Source: Alistipes sp. (GTDB lineage Bacteria; Bacteroidota; Bacteroidia; Bacteroidales; Rikenellaceae). From it: a stretch of DNA of 64,000 nt. Below are positions 15,070 to 24,058 of this stretch, piece by piece. Where the stretch lies: the NCBI GenBank assembly GCA_017937125.1, contig JAGBEH010000001.1:62001-126000 (forward strand). The letters run 5' to 3'. How positions within the stretch are numbered: position 1 is the first letter of the stretch; the number at the start of each line of letters is the position of its first letter. Made by a program: the position numbers and the translations under genes. The notes beneath the pieces were generated by a model that had not been told where the DNA came from, did not search any database, and worked only from the letters and a program-made list of their open reading frames with translations.

Positions 15070-18000
15070 ATGAGAAAATTTTGGCTATTCTGTACGGTTG
15101 CCGTCCTGACGGTTGCGACGATGCCTGCAAGCGCGTTCGCACAGGGCGGGATGACCGTAAAAGGGGTGGTTGTCGATGTTTCGGGGATGCCTGTTGTCGG
15201 TGCGTCCGTAACGGAGCAGGGGACATCCAACGGAACGATGACATCCCCCGAGGGCGCTTTCTCTCTGGCGGTGTCGAAAGCCGATGCTGTGGTGGAGATA
15301 AGCTTTATCGGCTATCGCACCGTCGCGAAAGTCGCGTCTTCGGCCGACCTGCAACGGGTGGTGCTCGAAGAGGATGCGCAGGCTTTGGACGATGTGGTGG
15401 TTATCGGCTACGGCACCGCGTCCAAAAAGCTCGTCAGCTCCTCCATATCGTCCGTAAAGATGGACGATGTGGATAAAGGTGCCGACATCGACCCTATGAA
15501 GATGTTGCAGGGGCGCGTTACGGGCGTAAGCGTCGTAAGCGCGTCGGGTACGCCCGGCGATTCGCCGAGCATTATGGTGCGCGGCGTCAGCTCCATCTCG
15601 GGCAACTCGTCGCCGCTGTACGTGGTCGATGGTATTCCCGCCGAGAAGTACCCTGCAATCAGCTCGTCGGACATCGAGAGCATAGACATCCTTAAGGACG
15701 CTTCGGCTACCGCAATCTACGGTTCGCGTGCGAATGCGGGTGTCGTAATCATCACGACCAAATCGGGAAGCAAGGGGCGCACGTCGATAAATGTCGATGC
15801 GCAGATCGGCATTTCGCAGGTCGCCAATGACATACGGATGGCGAATACCGACGAATACATACGCACGATGCAGGCTGCCGTGGACAACTACAACGTTCAG
15901 ATGCGTCAGGCGAAGAAGCTGTATGTTCCCGCCGAGCGTGCCGATTTCGACTGGGTGGGAGCCATTTCCCGCAATATCGCCATAACCAGTTCGAGCAACG
16001 TAAGCATATCGGGCGGTACGGACAAACTGCTGTTCTATGCCTCTGCGGGTGTCGATACCCAGCAGGGATATATCGCGAACACTTCGTTCAACAAATATAC
16101 CGGACGTACGAAGTTCAACTACAAGGCGGCCAAATGGCTGAGGGTAAATATCAATACCTCGATAGCATACAGCCGTCAGAACAAGGCCGAGGAGACCTCC
16201 ACGTCGTTGAAGGTCATTCGCACCGCACGCGAGGAGCAGCCTTGGTACACGGCTTACGGAACGCGCGACGACGGGTCGTACGGATACCTGCAAATGACGC
16301 AGAGCGGCCTTTGCCGCCACAACCCCGTGATGCTCATCAACGAGGAGAAGTGGTGGATAGACAAACTCCAGTTGCAGGGGACCCTCTCGCTCGATATTAT
16401 GCCCGTCAAGGGTCTGAAGTGGACGCCCTCGATCAGCGGCTACGGAATTTTCGATTTCGAAACCAAGAAGCTGACCGAGAAGCACGACGCTCGTGCGTTC
16501 AATACGGGTTGGGCGGCTATCGACCAGCAGAAAGACCACAGTTTCCGCTACGTCTTCGACAATGTCGTCTCGTACGAGAACTCGGTGAGCCGTCTCCATT
16601 ATTCCGTTATGGTCGGCCACTCTATCGAGAAATATACCTACGACCAGTTCGGTATGTATTCGGACAACTATGCCAACGATGCCTATCCGTCATCGTCGCT
16701 CGGGCTGGTAACGTCGGGTGCGAACATCTATCCCGGTAACGTGAATTTCAATTCCTATGCGCTGGAGTCCTATTTCGGCCGTATCGCGCTCAACTGGGAC
16801 AACCGTTATATCGTCAATTTCTCGATGCGTTCCGACGGTTCGTCGCGATTCCCCAAGAACAACCGTTTCGGCTACTTCCCCGCGGGCTCGGTGGCGTGGA
16901 TCATCTCGAACGAGCCTTTTATGCCGAAGGATACGGCACTCAGCGAATTGAAGCTGCGTCTCTCGGCGGGACAGACGGGTTCTATGGCTGGCATAGGCAA
17001 CTGGGCGGCGATGTCGCTCATCTCGGCCGACGGCTCCTATAACGAAAGTTCGGCCTATACGATAGGAACCGCGGCCCAGAATCTCAAATGGGAGAAATCC
17101 ACGAAATACGATGCGGGTGTCGATCTCGGATTCTGGAACGACCGCCTGACCGCTTCGGTCGATTATTACTACTCGCGTACGGACGATATGCTCTATGCGA
17201 AACCCGTGCTCGCCACGACGGGCTATACGACCATCACCTCGAATATCGGTTCCGCCGAGAATCAGGGTGTCGAACTGGCCGTAAACGGCCGCATTTTCAC
17301 CGAAGGCGCGTTCAAGTGGAACCTCGGATTCAATATGTCGTGGGTGAGAAGCAGGCTGCTGAGCCTGCTGGACGGACAGGAGCGCATAGTGGTCAAGAGC
17401 AGCGGCTCGAATCTGCTCGGAGGTACGCAGCATGTGCTTCAGAACGGACAGCCGATCTCGACGTGGTATATGTACCGTTTCGACGGCATTTACCAGCGCG
17501 ACGAGGATGTTCCTGCGGCCCTCTATGCCAAAGGCGTACGTGCGGGCGACTGCAAATACTACGACCGTGACGGCAACGGCGACATCGACGAGAACGACCG
17601 CGTGTTGTGCGGCAAGGCTACGCCCGACTTTTTCGGAGGCATCACTTCGAATATGCGTTGGAAGGGGCTGGAGCTCTCGATATTCTGCTCGTTTTCATTG
17701 GGCAACAAGGTTATGGCCGCCTGGAAGGGTGTGAACGGCGGCGAAGGCGTCGAGCATTTGGGTATCGCTTCGGCCGAGGTGAATGTTCCCGGGTTCGGAC
17801 CCACGACGCAATATTTCAACGTCTCCCGTCAGGCCGCACGCGGTTTCTGGCGCGGCGAAGGTACGTCGAATACCATTCCGCGCCCGCTGCTCGCAGGTGT
17901 GCATACGGGTTATACCTACGACTACAACGTGCTGACTTCGACGCGCTATCTCGAAGATGCGTCGTATTTCAAGCTCAAGACGATTACGCTGGCCTACAAC

Positions 18001-18207
18001 TTCCCCGAGCGTTGGATGAAGGCGTGCCGTATGCAGGGCATAAAGGTCTTCTTTACCGTAGACAACGTGTTCTGCGCCACCAAGTACGACGGTTACGACC
18101 CCGAAACGAGCTACAACACCAATCCCGCACATTCGAACTACGGCGTGGACTTCGGTTTGTCGCCGTCGATGCGCTCGTACATCTTCGGATTGCAGGTTAA
18201 ATTCTAA
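15070..18207 (+). CDS. SusC/RagA family TonB-dependent outer-membrane transporter (locus 1)
   Basis: A 1045-residue outer-membrane importer. It has a signal peptide (about residues 1-24, ending ASAFAQ), a carboxypeptidase-regulatory-like domain (MTVKGVVVDVSGMPVVGASV through SFIGYRTV), the TonB-box-like segment DDVVVIGYG near residue 112, a plug domain (IMVRGVSSISGNSSPLYVVDGIP, DASATAIYGSRANAGVVII), and a 22-strand-type barrel ending in Phe (LQVKF). It lacks the STN domain present in the SusC at 42925-46473, so it is unlikely to signal through a FecR anti-sigma, and no sigma/FecR pair is nearby. The ATG at 15070 follows an A-rich leader with AACCTAAAT. SusD follows 15 bases after the stop. Substrate is not readable from the sequence. 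Confidence 0.95.
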   Translation: MRKFWLFCTVAVLTVATMPASAFAQGGMTVKGVVVDVSGMPVVGASVTEQGTSNGTMTSPEGAFSLAVSKADAVVEISFIGYRTVAKVASSADLQRVVLEEDAQALDDVVVIGYGTASKKLVSSSISSVKMDDVDKGADIDPMKMLQGRVTGVSVVSASGTPGDSPSIMVRGVSSISGNSSPLYVVDGIPAEKYPAISSSDIESIDILKDASATAIYGSRANAGVVIITTKSGSKGRTSINVDAQIGISQVANDIRMANTDEYIRTMQAAVDNYNVQMRQAKKLYVPAERADFDWVGAISRNIAITSSSNVSISGGTDKLLFYASAGVDTQQGYIANTSFNKYTGRTKFNYKAAKWLRVNINTSIAYSRQNKAEETSTSLKVIRTAREEQPWYTAYGTRDDGSYGYLQMTQSGLCRHNPVMLINEEKWWIDKLQLQGTLSLDIMPVKGLKWTPSISGYGIFDFETKKLTEKHDARAFNTGWAAIDQQKDHSFRYVFDNVVSYENSVSRLHYSVMVGHSIEKYTYDQFGMYSDNYANDAYPSSSLGLVTSGANIYPGNVNFNSYALESYFGRIALNWDNRYIVNFSMRSDGSSRFPKNNRFGYFPAGSVAWIISNEPFMPKDTALSELKLRLSAGQTGSMAGIGNWAAMSLISADGSYNESSAYTIGTAAQNLKWEKSTKYDAGVDLGFWNDRLTASVDYYYSRTDDMLYAKPVLATTGYTTITSNIGSAENQGVELAVNGRIFTEGAFKWNLGFNMSWVRSRLLSLLDGQERIVVKSSGSNLLGGTQHVLQNGQPISTWYMYRFDGIYQRDEDVPAALYAKGVRAGDCKYYDRDGNGDIDENDRVLCGKATPDFFGGITSNMRWKGLELSIFCSFSLGNKVMAAWKGVNGGEGVEHLGIASAEVNVPGFGPTTQYFNVSRQAARGFWRGEGTSNTIPRPLLAGVHTGYTYDYNVLTSTRYLEDASYFKLKTITLAYNFPERWMKACRMQGIKVFFTVDNVFCATKYDGYDPETSYNTNPAHSNYGVDFGLSPSMRSYIFGLQVKF

Positions 18208-18222
18208 AATGATTATCGGACT

Positions 18223-19566
18223 ATGAAAAAGATATTATACGTATTGCTCGGGCTGGCTATGGTCGGCTGCGGGAAGATTCTCGACGACATTGCCCCCAAA
18301 GGGTCCATTACCACGGGCAACCTGACGGAGAAGGATCTCGGGAAACTGACTAACGGCGTCCTCTACACTATGGAGGGTTTCGTCAGCAAATGCTGGTGGG
18401 ACGGCGACGTTATGGGCGAGGTTTTCAGCGAAGGCCCGGGGCAGGCGGCACTGGTCGATGTGACGTTGATGACCCCCTCCACGCCGTCGGTGCTGTCGCG
18501 CTGGCAGAGTTGTTTCACGGCGCTTCTCCAAATCAACGGATTGCTCGAATCGGCATCCTCCTCATCGGGAGCTGCTGCCGAGAATGCGAAGAAGACGGCC
18601 TATTTCTGCCGTGCGCTGGTCTATTACAATATGGCGACGCGCTGGGGCAACGTGCCTATAGTCAGAGGTATAACCACCTCGAAAATAGCTATCTCTCCCG
18701 CCTCCGATGTGTGGAAATTCATCATTTCCGACCTCAATGAGGCGTTGAAACACCCTGCGACGGGTGCGTCCCCGTTCTATGTTACGGACAATGCCGTGAA
18801 GGCATTGCTCGCCAAAGCATATCTCTGGACGGGCGAGACTGCGCAGGCGGCATCTATGGCGGGCGATGTGATTTCGTCGATGAACCTGCTCTCTTCGGCC
18901 GAGAGCATTGCGGGTACGTGGTGCTTCGGCTCCACGACGCAGGAGACGGTATTCTCCCTTGCCAACAAGCGCAGCGACAATGCCATAACCCTCTATCCGT
19001 CGGTGAACGATACGGACGGGTCGTGGAATTACGGCCCTGCGGGCGATCTGTACAGGTCGCTGTATGCCGATGCCGAAGGGCGTACGGGCGACATCCGCCG
19101 CGCGATATCCTTTACCGACGAGAACGAGAAGGTCATCGTCAAGTTCCCCAACGGCGACGACCCCGCTTCTTCGTACCAGTTCGTCAAGAACGACGACCGC
19201 AACCGCTCGCCGCTCGTGGTACTGCGCCTGCCCGAAATGTATCTGGTCAAGGCCGAAGCCGAAGGGCGTACGGCGGGCTTCGGGACACTGAAGAAATTGC
19301 TCGAAACGCGCTATGCCGACATCTCGGCGCTGGAGATGCCTGCCGACGACAAGGCGTGGGAGGATCTGCTGCTCGACGAGTATCTGCGCGAATTTTTCGG
19401 GGAGGGTCATCGCTGGTTCGACCTCAAGCGTATGAACCGTCTCGACAAGTTCAAGACGCTCGGCGACCGCGAATATCTGATGCTGTGGCCGATACCCCAG
19501 AACGAAATCGATATGGCCGGTTCGGCCGCCTACCCCCAAAACCCGGGCTATGCCAAAACCGAATAA
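18223..19566 (+). CDS. SusD/RagB family nutrient-binding surface lipoprotein (locus 1)
   Basis: The partner of the preceding SusC, lidding the transporter at the cell surface. A lipoprotein signal with lipobox MVGC puts the acylated Cys at residue 16. SusD features include ALVYYNMATRWGNVPIVRG, the helical TPR-like section (DNAVKALLAKAYLWTGETAQA) and the C-terminal block LRLPEMYLVKAEAEGR ... EFFGEGHRWFDLKRMNR ... LWPIPQNEIDM. At 447 residues it is slightly short for the family. It lies between susC (15-base gap) and the PKD/PQQ-like lipoprotein (42-base gap) in a single-strand array. Confidence 0.95.
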   Translation: MKKILYVLLGLAMVGCGKILDDIAPKGSITTGNLTEKDLGKLTNGVLYTMEGFVSKCWWDGDVMGEVFSEGPGQAALVDVTLMTPSTPSVLSRWQSCFTALLQINGLLESASSSSGAAAENAKKTAYFCRALVYYNMATRWGNVPIVRGITTSKIAISPASDVWKFIISDLNEALKHPATGASPFYVTDNAVKALLAKAYLWTGETAQAASMAGDVISSMNLLSSAESIAGTWCFGSTTQETVFSLANKRSDNAITLYPSVNDTDGSWNYGPAGDLYRSLYADAEGRTGDIRRAISFTDENEKVIVKFPNGDDPASSYQFVKNDDRNRSPLVVLRLPEMYLVKAEAEGRTAGFGTLKKLLETRYADISALEMPADDKAWEDLLLDEYLREFFGEGHRWFDLKRMNRLDKFKTLGDREYLMLWPIPQNEIDMAGSAAYPQNPGYAKTE

Positions 19567-19608
19567 ACGAACCTGTTCAATAAACCTAATATTATTAAAC
19601 CGAAAATT

Positions 19609-21324
19609 ATGAAAAAGTATCTTGTTTCTATTGTGTCGCTGCTTGCTTTCGCGGCGTGCGGCGGCGATGACAAAGGCGGCGAAACTCCTTCGGGCGGCTC
19701 TCTGTCCGTCGATTTCACGTTCAGTCAGGAGAGTGCCTATACGGGCGAGGAGGTAACGGTAACGCCCGAGGTGAAGGGCGGTAAGGCCCCGTTCACCTAT
19801 GCGTGGGATTTCGGCAACGAGACGACGTCGGCCGATGCGACGGCTACGGTCGCTTACGATAAGGCCGACGTATATTTGGTGAAGCTGACGGTTACCGACG
19901 CCAATAATGCCAAAGGCAGCAAGACGCGCGTGTTCCAGGTAACGGCAGCCCCCGTTATGGACAAGGGCGACTTGAAGATAGAGTGGTACGTCGATTTCAA
20001 CGACGGTGCGAAGATTCGAGGTTCGGTGCCTGCCGTGGATGACAACGGCAATGTATATGTGGCATCCTCGATCGACGGCAACGGCCAGCTCTATCAGGTC
20101 TCGGCCGACGGCAAGAACGTGAAGAACGTGTCGTTGGCTCCCTCGACCGGCAATACCTGCGGTTCGCCTTCGATTGATGCGTCGGGCAGCGTTTACTGCG
20201 GTGCAGGCTCGGGTTCGGGCGGTTCGTACCACAAGTATACCGATATGTCGGCAGTTTGGGCTTTGACCGACTGCGCCAACGGTGCCGCAAACCCGAAAAT
20301 ATGGTACGGCGCACCCGTAATTTTGGGCGACGGCAACATTCTTATCGCCAACGCTGGCGGTACGGGTTCCGTAGGTGCCGCGACCGAAGCGGGCGTGCGT
20401 ACGGGTTATGTCACCAGTATGACGGGCAAGGGTCCGTCGGGCGGCTGCCGCCAGTCTCCCGTCGTTTCGAACGACGGCTACGTATGGCAGGCTTGCGCGG
20501 CGAACGGTGTGATAGGTATCGAGCTTTCGGCTTTGGTTCAGGCGGGCGGCCACAATTACGACTGGTTCGTGGGCAACATCAACTCCGACGGCAAAGGTTC
20601 GGCGAACGAGACCTATAATATGATGCTTTCGAGCAGCAACGGCGACCGTCCCGCACAGGCCGTAGTGTCGGTCGGCGGAGTAAACTACTGTGCAGGCCTT
20701 TGCGTGCCCGCAGGGTTCGCTCAGGTTTACAAGGTAAGCAAGACGGGCGAGGTCGCTACGTTCGTAATCGACGGTGCCAATACATCTATCGAGAACATAT
20801 CGGTTCAGGATCAGGGCGGCGTTATCATAGGTGCCGGCAACGAGATTGTCGTGAATCTCAAGGCGGGCGGTTCGAAACCCGACGGAGGTATCGTTGCCGT
20901 CGATCCCGCTACTATGACGCTGGCGTGGGAATATCGTACTGCCGAGTCGGTGGCTGCGGCCCCCGCACTGACTAAAGAGGGATATATTGCATTCGGAACC
21001 GACGAGGGCGTATTCTATGTAATCAATCCCGCCAACCTCGACGAGAACAAGACTCCCGAACTGATAGCGAAGGCTACGATCAACGAGATGATAGTCGAGA
21101 AAGGTATGGTTCCCGCAAGCGAGGAGAATTTCAATATCAAGATGTGGTCGGGCGTTACGGTCGGCGACGACGGTAAACTCTATATCGGGTTCACGAAAGA
21201 GGACGGCGGCAACAATTCGGCAGGTCTGCTCTGTCTTTCGTCTTCCAAGATTACGGGTGCCGGCACTTCGCAGTGGCCTATGATGGGTGTGGACCGCAGA
21301 CATACCGGCGTACAGAAAAAATAG
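19609..21324 (+). CDS. Surface lipoprotein with PKD domain and PQQ-like beta-propeller
   Basis: A lipoprotein (signal LVSIVSLLAFAAC, acylated Cys at residue 17, followed by GGDD). Residues ~32-105 form a PKD-type Ig domain (YTGEEVTVTPEVKGGKAPFTYAWDFGNETTS). The remainder has repeated short blades such as GSVPAVDDNGNVYVAS, GSPSIDASGSVYCG and APALTKEGYIAFGTDEGVFYVI, as in PQQ-like propellers. I see no catalytic motif, so I take it as the ligand-binding surface protein of the locus, in the SusE/F position. Its start region shares the AACCTAAT motif with the two susC genes. A hairpin 12 bases after its stop may reduce expression of the genes that follow. Confidence 0.85.
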   Translation: MKKYLVSIVSLLAFAACGGDDKGGETPSGGSLSVDFTFSQESAYTGEEVTVTPEVKGGKAPFTYAWDFGNETTSADATATVAYDKADVYLVKLTVTDANNAKGSKTRVFQVTAAPVMDKGDLKIEWYVDFNDGAKIRGSVPAVDDNGNVYVASSIDGNGQLYQVSADGKNVKNVSLAPSTGNTCGSPSIDASGSVYCGAGSGSGGSYHKYTDMSAVWALTDCANGAANPKIWYGAPVILGDGNILIANAGGTGSVGAATEAGVRTGYVTSMTGKGPSGGCRQSPVVSNDGYVWQACAANGVIGIELSALVQAGGHNYDWFVGNINSDGKGSANETYNMMLSSSNGDRPAQAVVSVGGVNYCAGLCVPAGFAQVYKVSKTGEVATFVIDGANTSIENISVQDQGGVIIGAGNEIVVNLKAGGSKPDGGIVAVDPATMTLAWEYRTAESVAAAPALTKEGYIAFGTDEGVFYVINPANLDENKTPELIAKATINEMIVEKGMVPASEENFNIKMWSGVTVGDDGKLYIGFTKEDGGNNSAGLLCLSSSKITGAGTSQWPMMGVDRRHTGVQKK

Positions 21325-21336
21325 TTTCGGATAATC

Positions 21337-21372
21337 GGGTTGCCGCACCGTATAAGGATGCGGCAACCCTTT
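21337..21372 (+). terminator. Intercistronic hairpin within locus 1
   Basis: Arms 21337-21347 (GGGTTGCCGCA) and 21359-21369 pair perfectly over 11 bases, followed by only TTTG. It is probably a partial terminator or an mRNA-stabilising 3' end between the binding lipoprotein and the first GDPD gene. Confidence 0.65.
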
Positions 21373-21381
21373 GTTATCGAG

Positions 21382-22629
21382 ATGAATATGATTAGATTTC
21401 GTATCCTGCCGCTTGCCGTCGCTCTGTTTGTCGCGGTGGCGTGCGGCGGTGCAAAGGACGATCCAGAGCCTGCACCCGAACCTCCCGTCGGACAGGGGAA
21501 TGTCGAGATTATCGACCCTCCCGCTTCGGCAGACGGCTGGAGCGAGCGTTTTACGGTCAGGTTCTTTTCCGAGGAGGATTGGACCTTGACGGCCGATGCC
21601 GATTGGATTGCGATACGGCAGCGGCGCGGTGAGGGCGATGCGTCCTCGATCCAGAGCGTCGAGGTGGTTGCCGACCGCAATTACGGTGCCGCGCGCAGTG
21701 CCGTGCTGACATTCGAGACGGAGTCGGGCAAAAACTCGTTCACCGTCTCCCAGAATAGGGTCGTGAAGGAGGATGTCGCAAAGGGCGATGCCGAGTATCG
21801 GGTGACGAAGCCGTTGCTCGACGCTATGAGGGAGCAGAACGGACATTCGGGCAGCCGCATTATGTTCTGTGCCCATCGCGGGAATACGTATACGGGTAAG
21901 AACGTGTTGCAATTGCCCGACAACTCTTTGGCGGGCATCGCAATGGCGATACGCAAGGGCGTCGAGTTCGTGGAAATAGACGTGCGGACGACCAAAGACG
22001 GCGTTATGGTGCTTTGCCACGACCGTTCGATCAACTCCACGACGACGGGTTTCGGCAATGTGGACGAACTGACGCTGACGGAGATCCGACGCTTCGATAT
22101 GAAGCGCAGTACGAAGGTCTATTACGGACAGAAAGTGCCTGAATTGCTCGATGTGCTGAAGCTGTGCAAAGGCAGGGCCTATGTCAATATCGACATCGCC
22201 CCCAAAGGCGATTCGGACGTAGCCGAGCCTGTCGATATCGTGAAAATGGTGGATATGATACGACAGACGGATATGACCGATCAGGTGATGATCTACGGCG
22301 CGTGGGCGCTTCAGAAGGTCAGCGAGACGGAACCGCGTATCGCGCTGCATCCGTATATGGGTTCGATAGCTGCGTGGAGCGGTTATCCGGTCAATCTGGT
22401 GCAGATACACCAGAGTTGGTATTCGGGTTCCGCACCCAATGCGTACATCGCCGATTACATTCACGCACAGGGCTATACCTGCCTGTCGAATATGTTGAAC
22501 TACGATGCCGATTTTCTGGCGGGCAATACTTCTTACGTCGATAAGTTCATCGCTGCGAAAGTCGATGTGATGCAGACCGACTATGCCGAGAAAATGGCTG
22601 AATATCTGCGCGGCAAGGGATTGAGGTAG
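21382..22629 (+). CDS. BACON-domain glycerophosphodiester phosphodiesterase family lipoprotein (first copy)
   Basis: A lipoprotein (PLAVALFVAVAC) of 415 residues. A BACON domain covers about 35-120 (SEEDWTLTADADWIAIRQ ... GKNSFTVSQN), often a surface or glycan-binding module. The GDPD TIM barrel starts near 155 with the catalytic signature CAHRGN, PDNSLAGI, EIDVRTTKDGVMVLCHD and STTTG. The expected reaction is hydrolysis of glycerophosphodiesters to glycerol-3-phosphate plus an alcohol; surface placement suggests an external phosphodiester substrate. I start at the ATG at 21382; the open frame before it lies inside the upstream hairpin. The second GDPD gene follows after 28 bases. Confidence 0.9.
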   Translation: MNMIRFRILPLAVALFVAVACGGAKDDPEPAPEPPVGQGNVEIIDPPASADGWSERFTVRFFSEEDWTLTADADWIAIRQRRGEGDASSIQSVEVVADRNYGAARSAVLTFETESGKNSFTVSQNRVVKEDVAKGDAEYRVTKPLLDAMREQNGHSGSRIMFCAHRGNTYTGKNVLQLPDNSLAGIAMAIRKGVEFVEIDVRTTKDGVMVLCHDRSINSTTTGFGNVDELTLTEIRRFDMKRSTKVYYGQKVPELLDVLKLCKGRAYVNIDIAPKGDSDVAEPVDIVKMVDMIRQTDMTDQVMIYGAWALQKVSETEPRIALHPYMGSIAAWSGYPVNLVQIHQSWYSGSAPNAYIADYIHAQGYTCLSNMLNYDADFLAGNTSYVDKFIAAKVDVMQTDYAEKMAEYLRGKGLR

Positions 22630-22657
22630 CGCAGTGTATCGCTTAAAATCAAGAGAA

Positions 22658-23869
22658 ATGAAATTGTTTGAACGAATATTGTTTGTTGCGGCCGCATTGC
22701 TGTCGGCCGCAGCTTGTACCACTTCTTCGGGCGGCGACGGTATCGAGGGCACGGAGTTCCGTATCGTTACGCCTGCCATCGATGTCGCCCGCGATACGGC
22801 GAAGGCGTCGATAGAGTTCTATTCGCCCAACGACTGGCGCGTGGAGAGCGATTACGACTGGATCGTCGTGGGTGATCAGTCGGGCAGCGCCTCGGCTGAA
22901 AAACAGACCGTAGAGTTCGCCCTCAGGGAGAATACAACGGGTGCCGAGCGCGTAGGTCTCATTACCGTCGATGCGGGTGCCGATTGCTACGACGTGGTGA
23001 AAATCACCCAGAGCGAGAGCATCGAGAAATCGGTGTCGGCGTTGTACGACAGGATTCACGCCGAGAATTTCGGCCGCGTGTATATCTGCGCCCACCGCGC
23101 CAATACGTGGTCGGGAACGTGGGGCAGGGCCGATTGTCCCGAGAACTCGATACCTGCCATCGAGCGGGCCATCGAGGTGGGTATGGATATGGTCGAACTC
23201 GACGTGCGGCGCACGAAGGACGGGGTGCTGGTACTGTGCCACGATACCGCCATCCAATCGACGACTACGGGTACGGGCTATATCACCGACCTGACATATG
23301 ACGAGATATGCCGATACGATATGCGTCTGCGCGTCAATAACAATGCCGTAATCAAAGGGGTGCACATCCCGCGTCTGGTCGATGCGCTGAAAGCGTGCAA
23401 GGGCAGGATATTCGTCAATCTCGACCTCGCGAAGACCTCGATTCCCGCGGCGGAGGTGGTAGCGGCCGTGCGCGAAGCCGATATGATGGACGAGGTGACG
23501 TTCTATACCGGTTCGGATGCCGATCTGGCGAAATCCTACTGCAAGCTCGATCGCCGCATTGCGCCGCATCTGTCGATAACGACTGCGGGCGCCACGGCAT
23601 CGTTGGCCGCGCTCGACCGCACGCCGCTTTATCAGATCAACTGCAAGTATTATAACGGTACGAGCGGTACGACGGCCCTTTCGGAGGGGATACGCTCCAA
23701 CGGGTTTTGCAGTTTCTCGAACCATCTCGACTACGACGAGGCTGCCCGCAAGAACGGCAATACCGAGATGCTCGAGAAGTTCGTCGCCGCCCGCATAGAT
23801 TTCCTGCAATCCGATTACGGCGATTGCCCGAACATACAAAATTACCTTAAATCCAAAGGATTGAGATGA
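22658..23869 (+). CDS. BACON-domain glycerophosphodiester phosphodiesterase family lipoprotein (second copy)
   Basis: A paralogue of the preceding gene with the same architecture: lipobox SAAAC, one BACON domain (FYSPNDWRVESDYDWIVVG ... VVKITQSES) and a GDPD barrel from about residue 140. Catalytic residues are present as CAHRAN, PENSIPAIERAI, ELDVRRTKDGVLVLCHD and STTTG; Ala replaces the usual Gly of HRG, a mild change. The two copies differ throughout the rest of the barrel, so this is not a recent duplication, and they may cut different phosphodiesters. The ATG at 22658 gives the lipoprotein signal directly at the N-terminus. The small peptide gene begins 24 bases later. Confidence 0.9.
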   Translation: MKLFERILFVAAALLSAAACTTSSGGDGIEGTEFRIVTPAIDVARDTAKASIEFYSPNDWRVESDYDWIVVGDQSGSASAEKQTVEFALRENTTGAERVGLITVDAGADCYDVVKITQSESIEKSVSALYDRIHAENFGRVYICAHRANTWSGTWGRADCPENSIPAIERAIEVGMDMVELDVRRTKDGVLVLCHDTAIQSTTTGTGYITDLTYDEICRYDMRLRVNNNAVIKGVHIPRLVDALKACKGRIFVNLDLAKTSIPAAEVVAAVREADMMDEVTFYTGSDADLAKSYCKLDRRIAPHLSITTAGATASLAALDRTPLYQINCKYYNGTSGTTALSEGIRSNGFCSFSNHLDYDEAARKNGNTEMLEKFVAARIDFLQSDYGDCPNIQNYLKSKGLR

Positions 23870-23893
23870 CCAACAGAATATAACCTGACTGCT

Positions 23894-24028
23894 ATGAACA
23901 GAAAAACCGAAAATTATGAAACTCCCGATATGCGCGATATGCGCGTATCGGTCGATGAAGGATTTGCCGCATCCGCCGAGTTCGCCACCGAGGATTACCT
24001 CACGGGCGACAAAGAGTGGGAGTGGTAG
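23894..24028 (+). CDS. 44-residue acidic peptide, Y-x-x-P-x(11)-G-F-x-x-S family (copy 1)
   Basis: A short open frame with ATG and TAG that fills an otherwise unexplained gap between two operon genes. The peptide contains NYETP, then 11 residues, then GFAAS, and ends EWEW after an acidic stretch. The same pattern with identical spacing occurs in the peptides at 34785-34949 and 37892-38026, which makes chance unlikely. It has no signal peptide, membrane segment or cysteine pair. Like the other two, it lies just upstream (30 bases) of a lipoprotein gene with a fimbrillin-like N-terminus. Function is unknown; a secreted or processed peptide, a regulator or a leader peptide are all possible. Confidence 0.75.
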   Translation: MNRKTENYETPDMRDMRVSVDEGFAASAEFATEDYLTGDKEWEW

Positions 24029-24058
24029 TATTGTGTATATCTGAAAAAATGAAACCTT

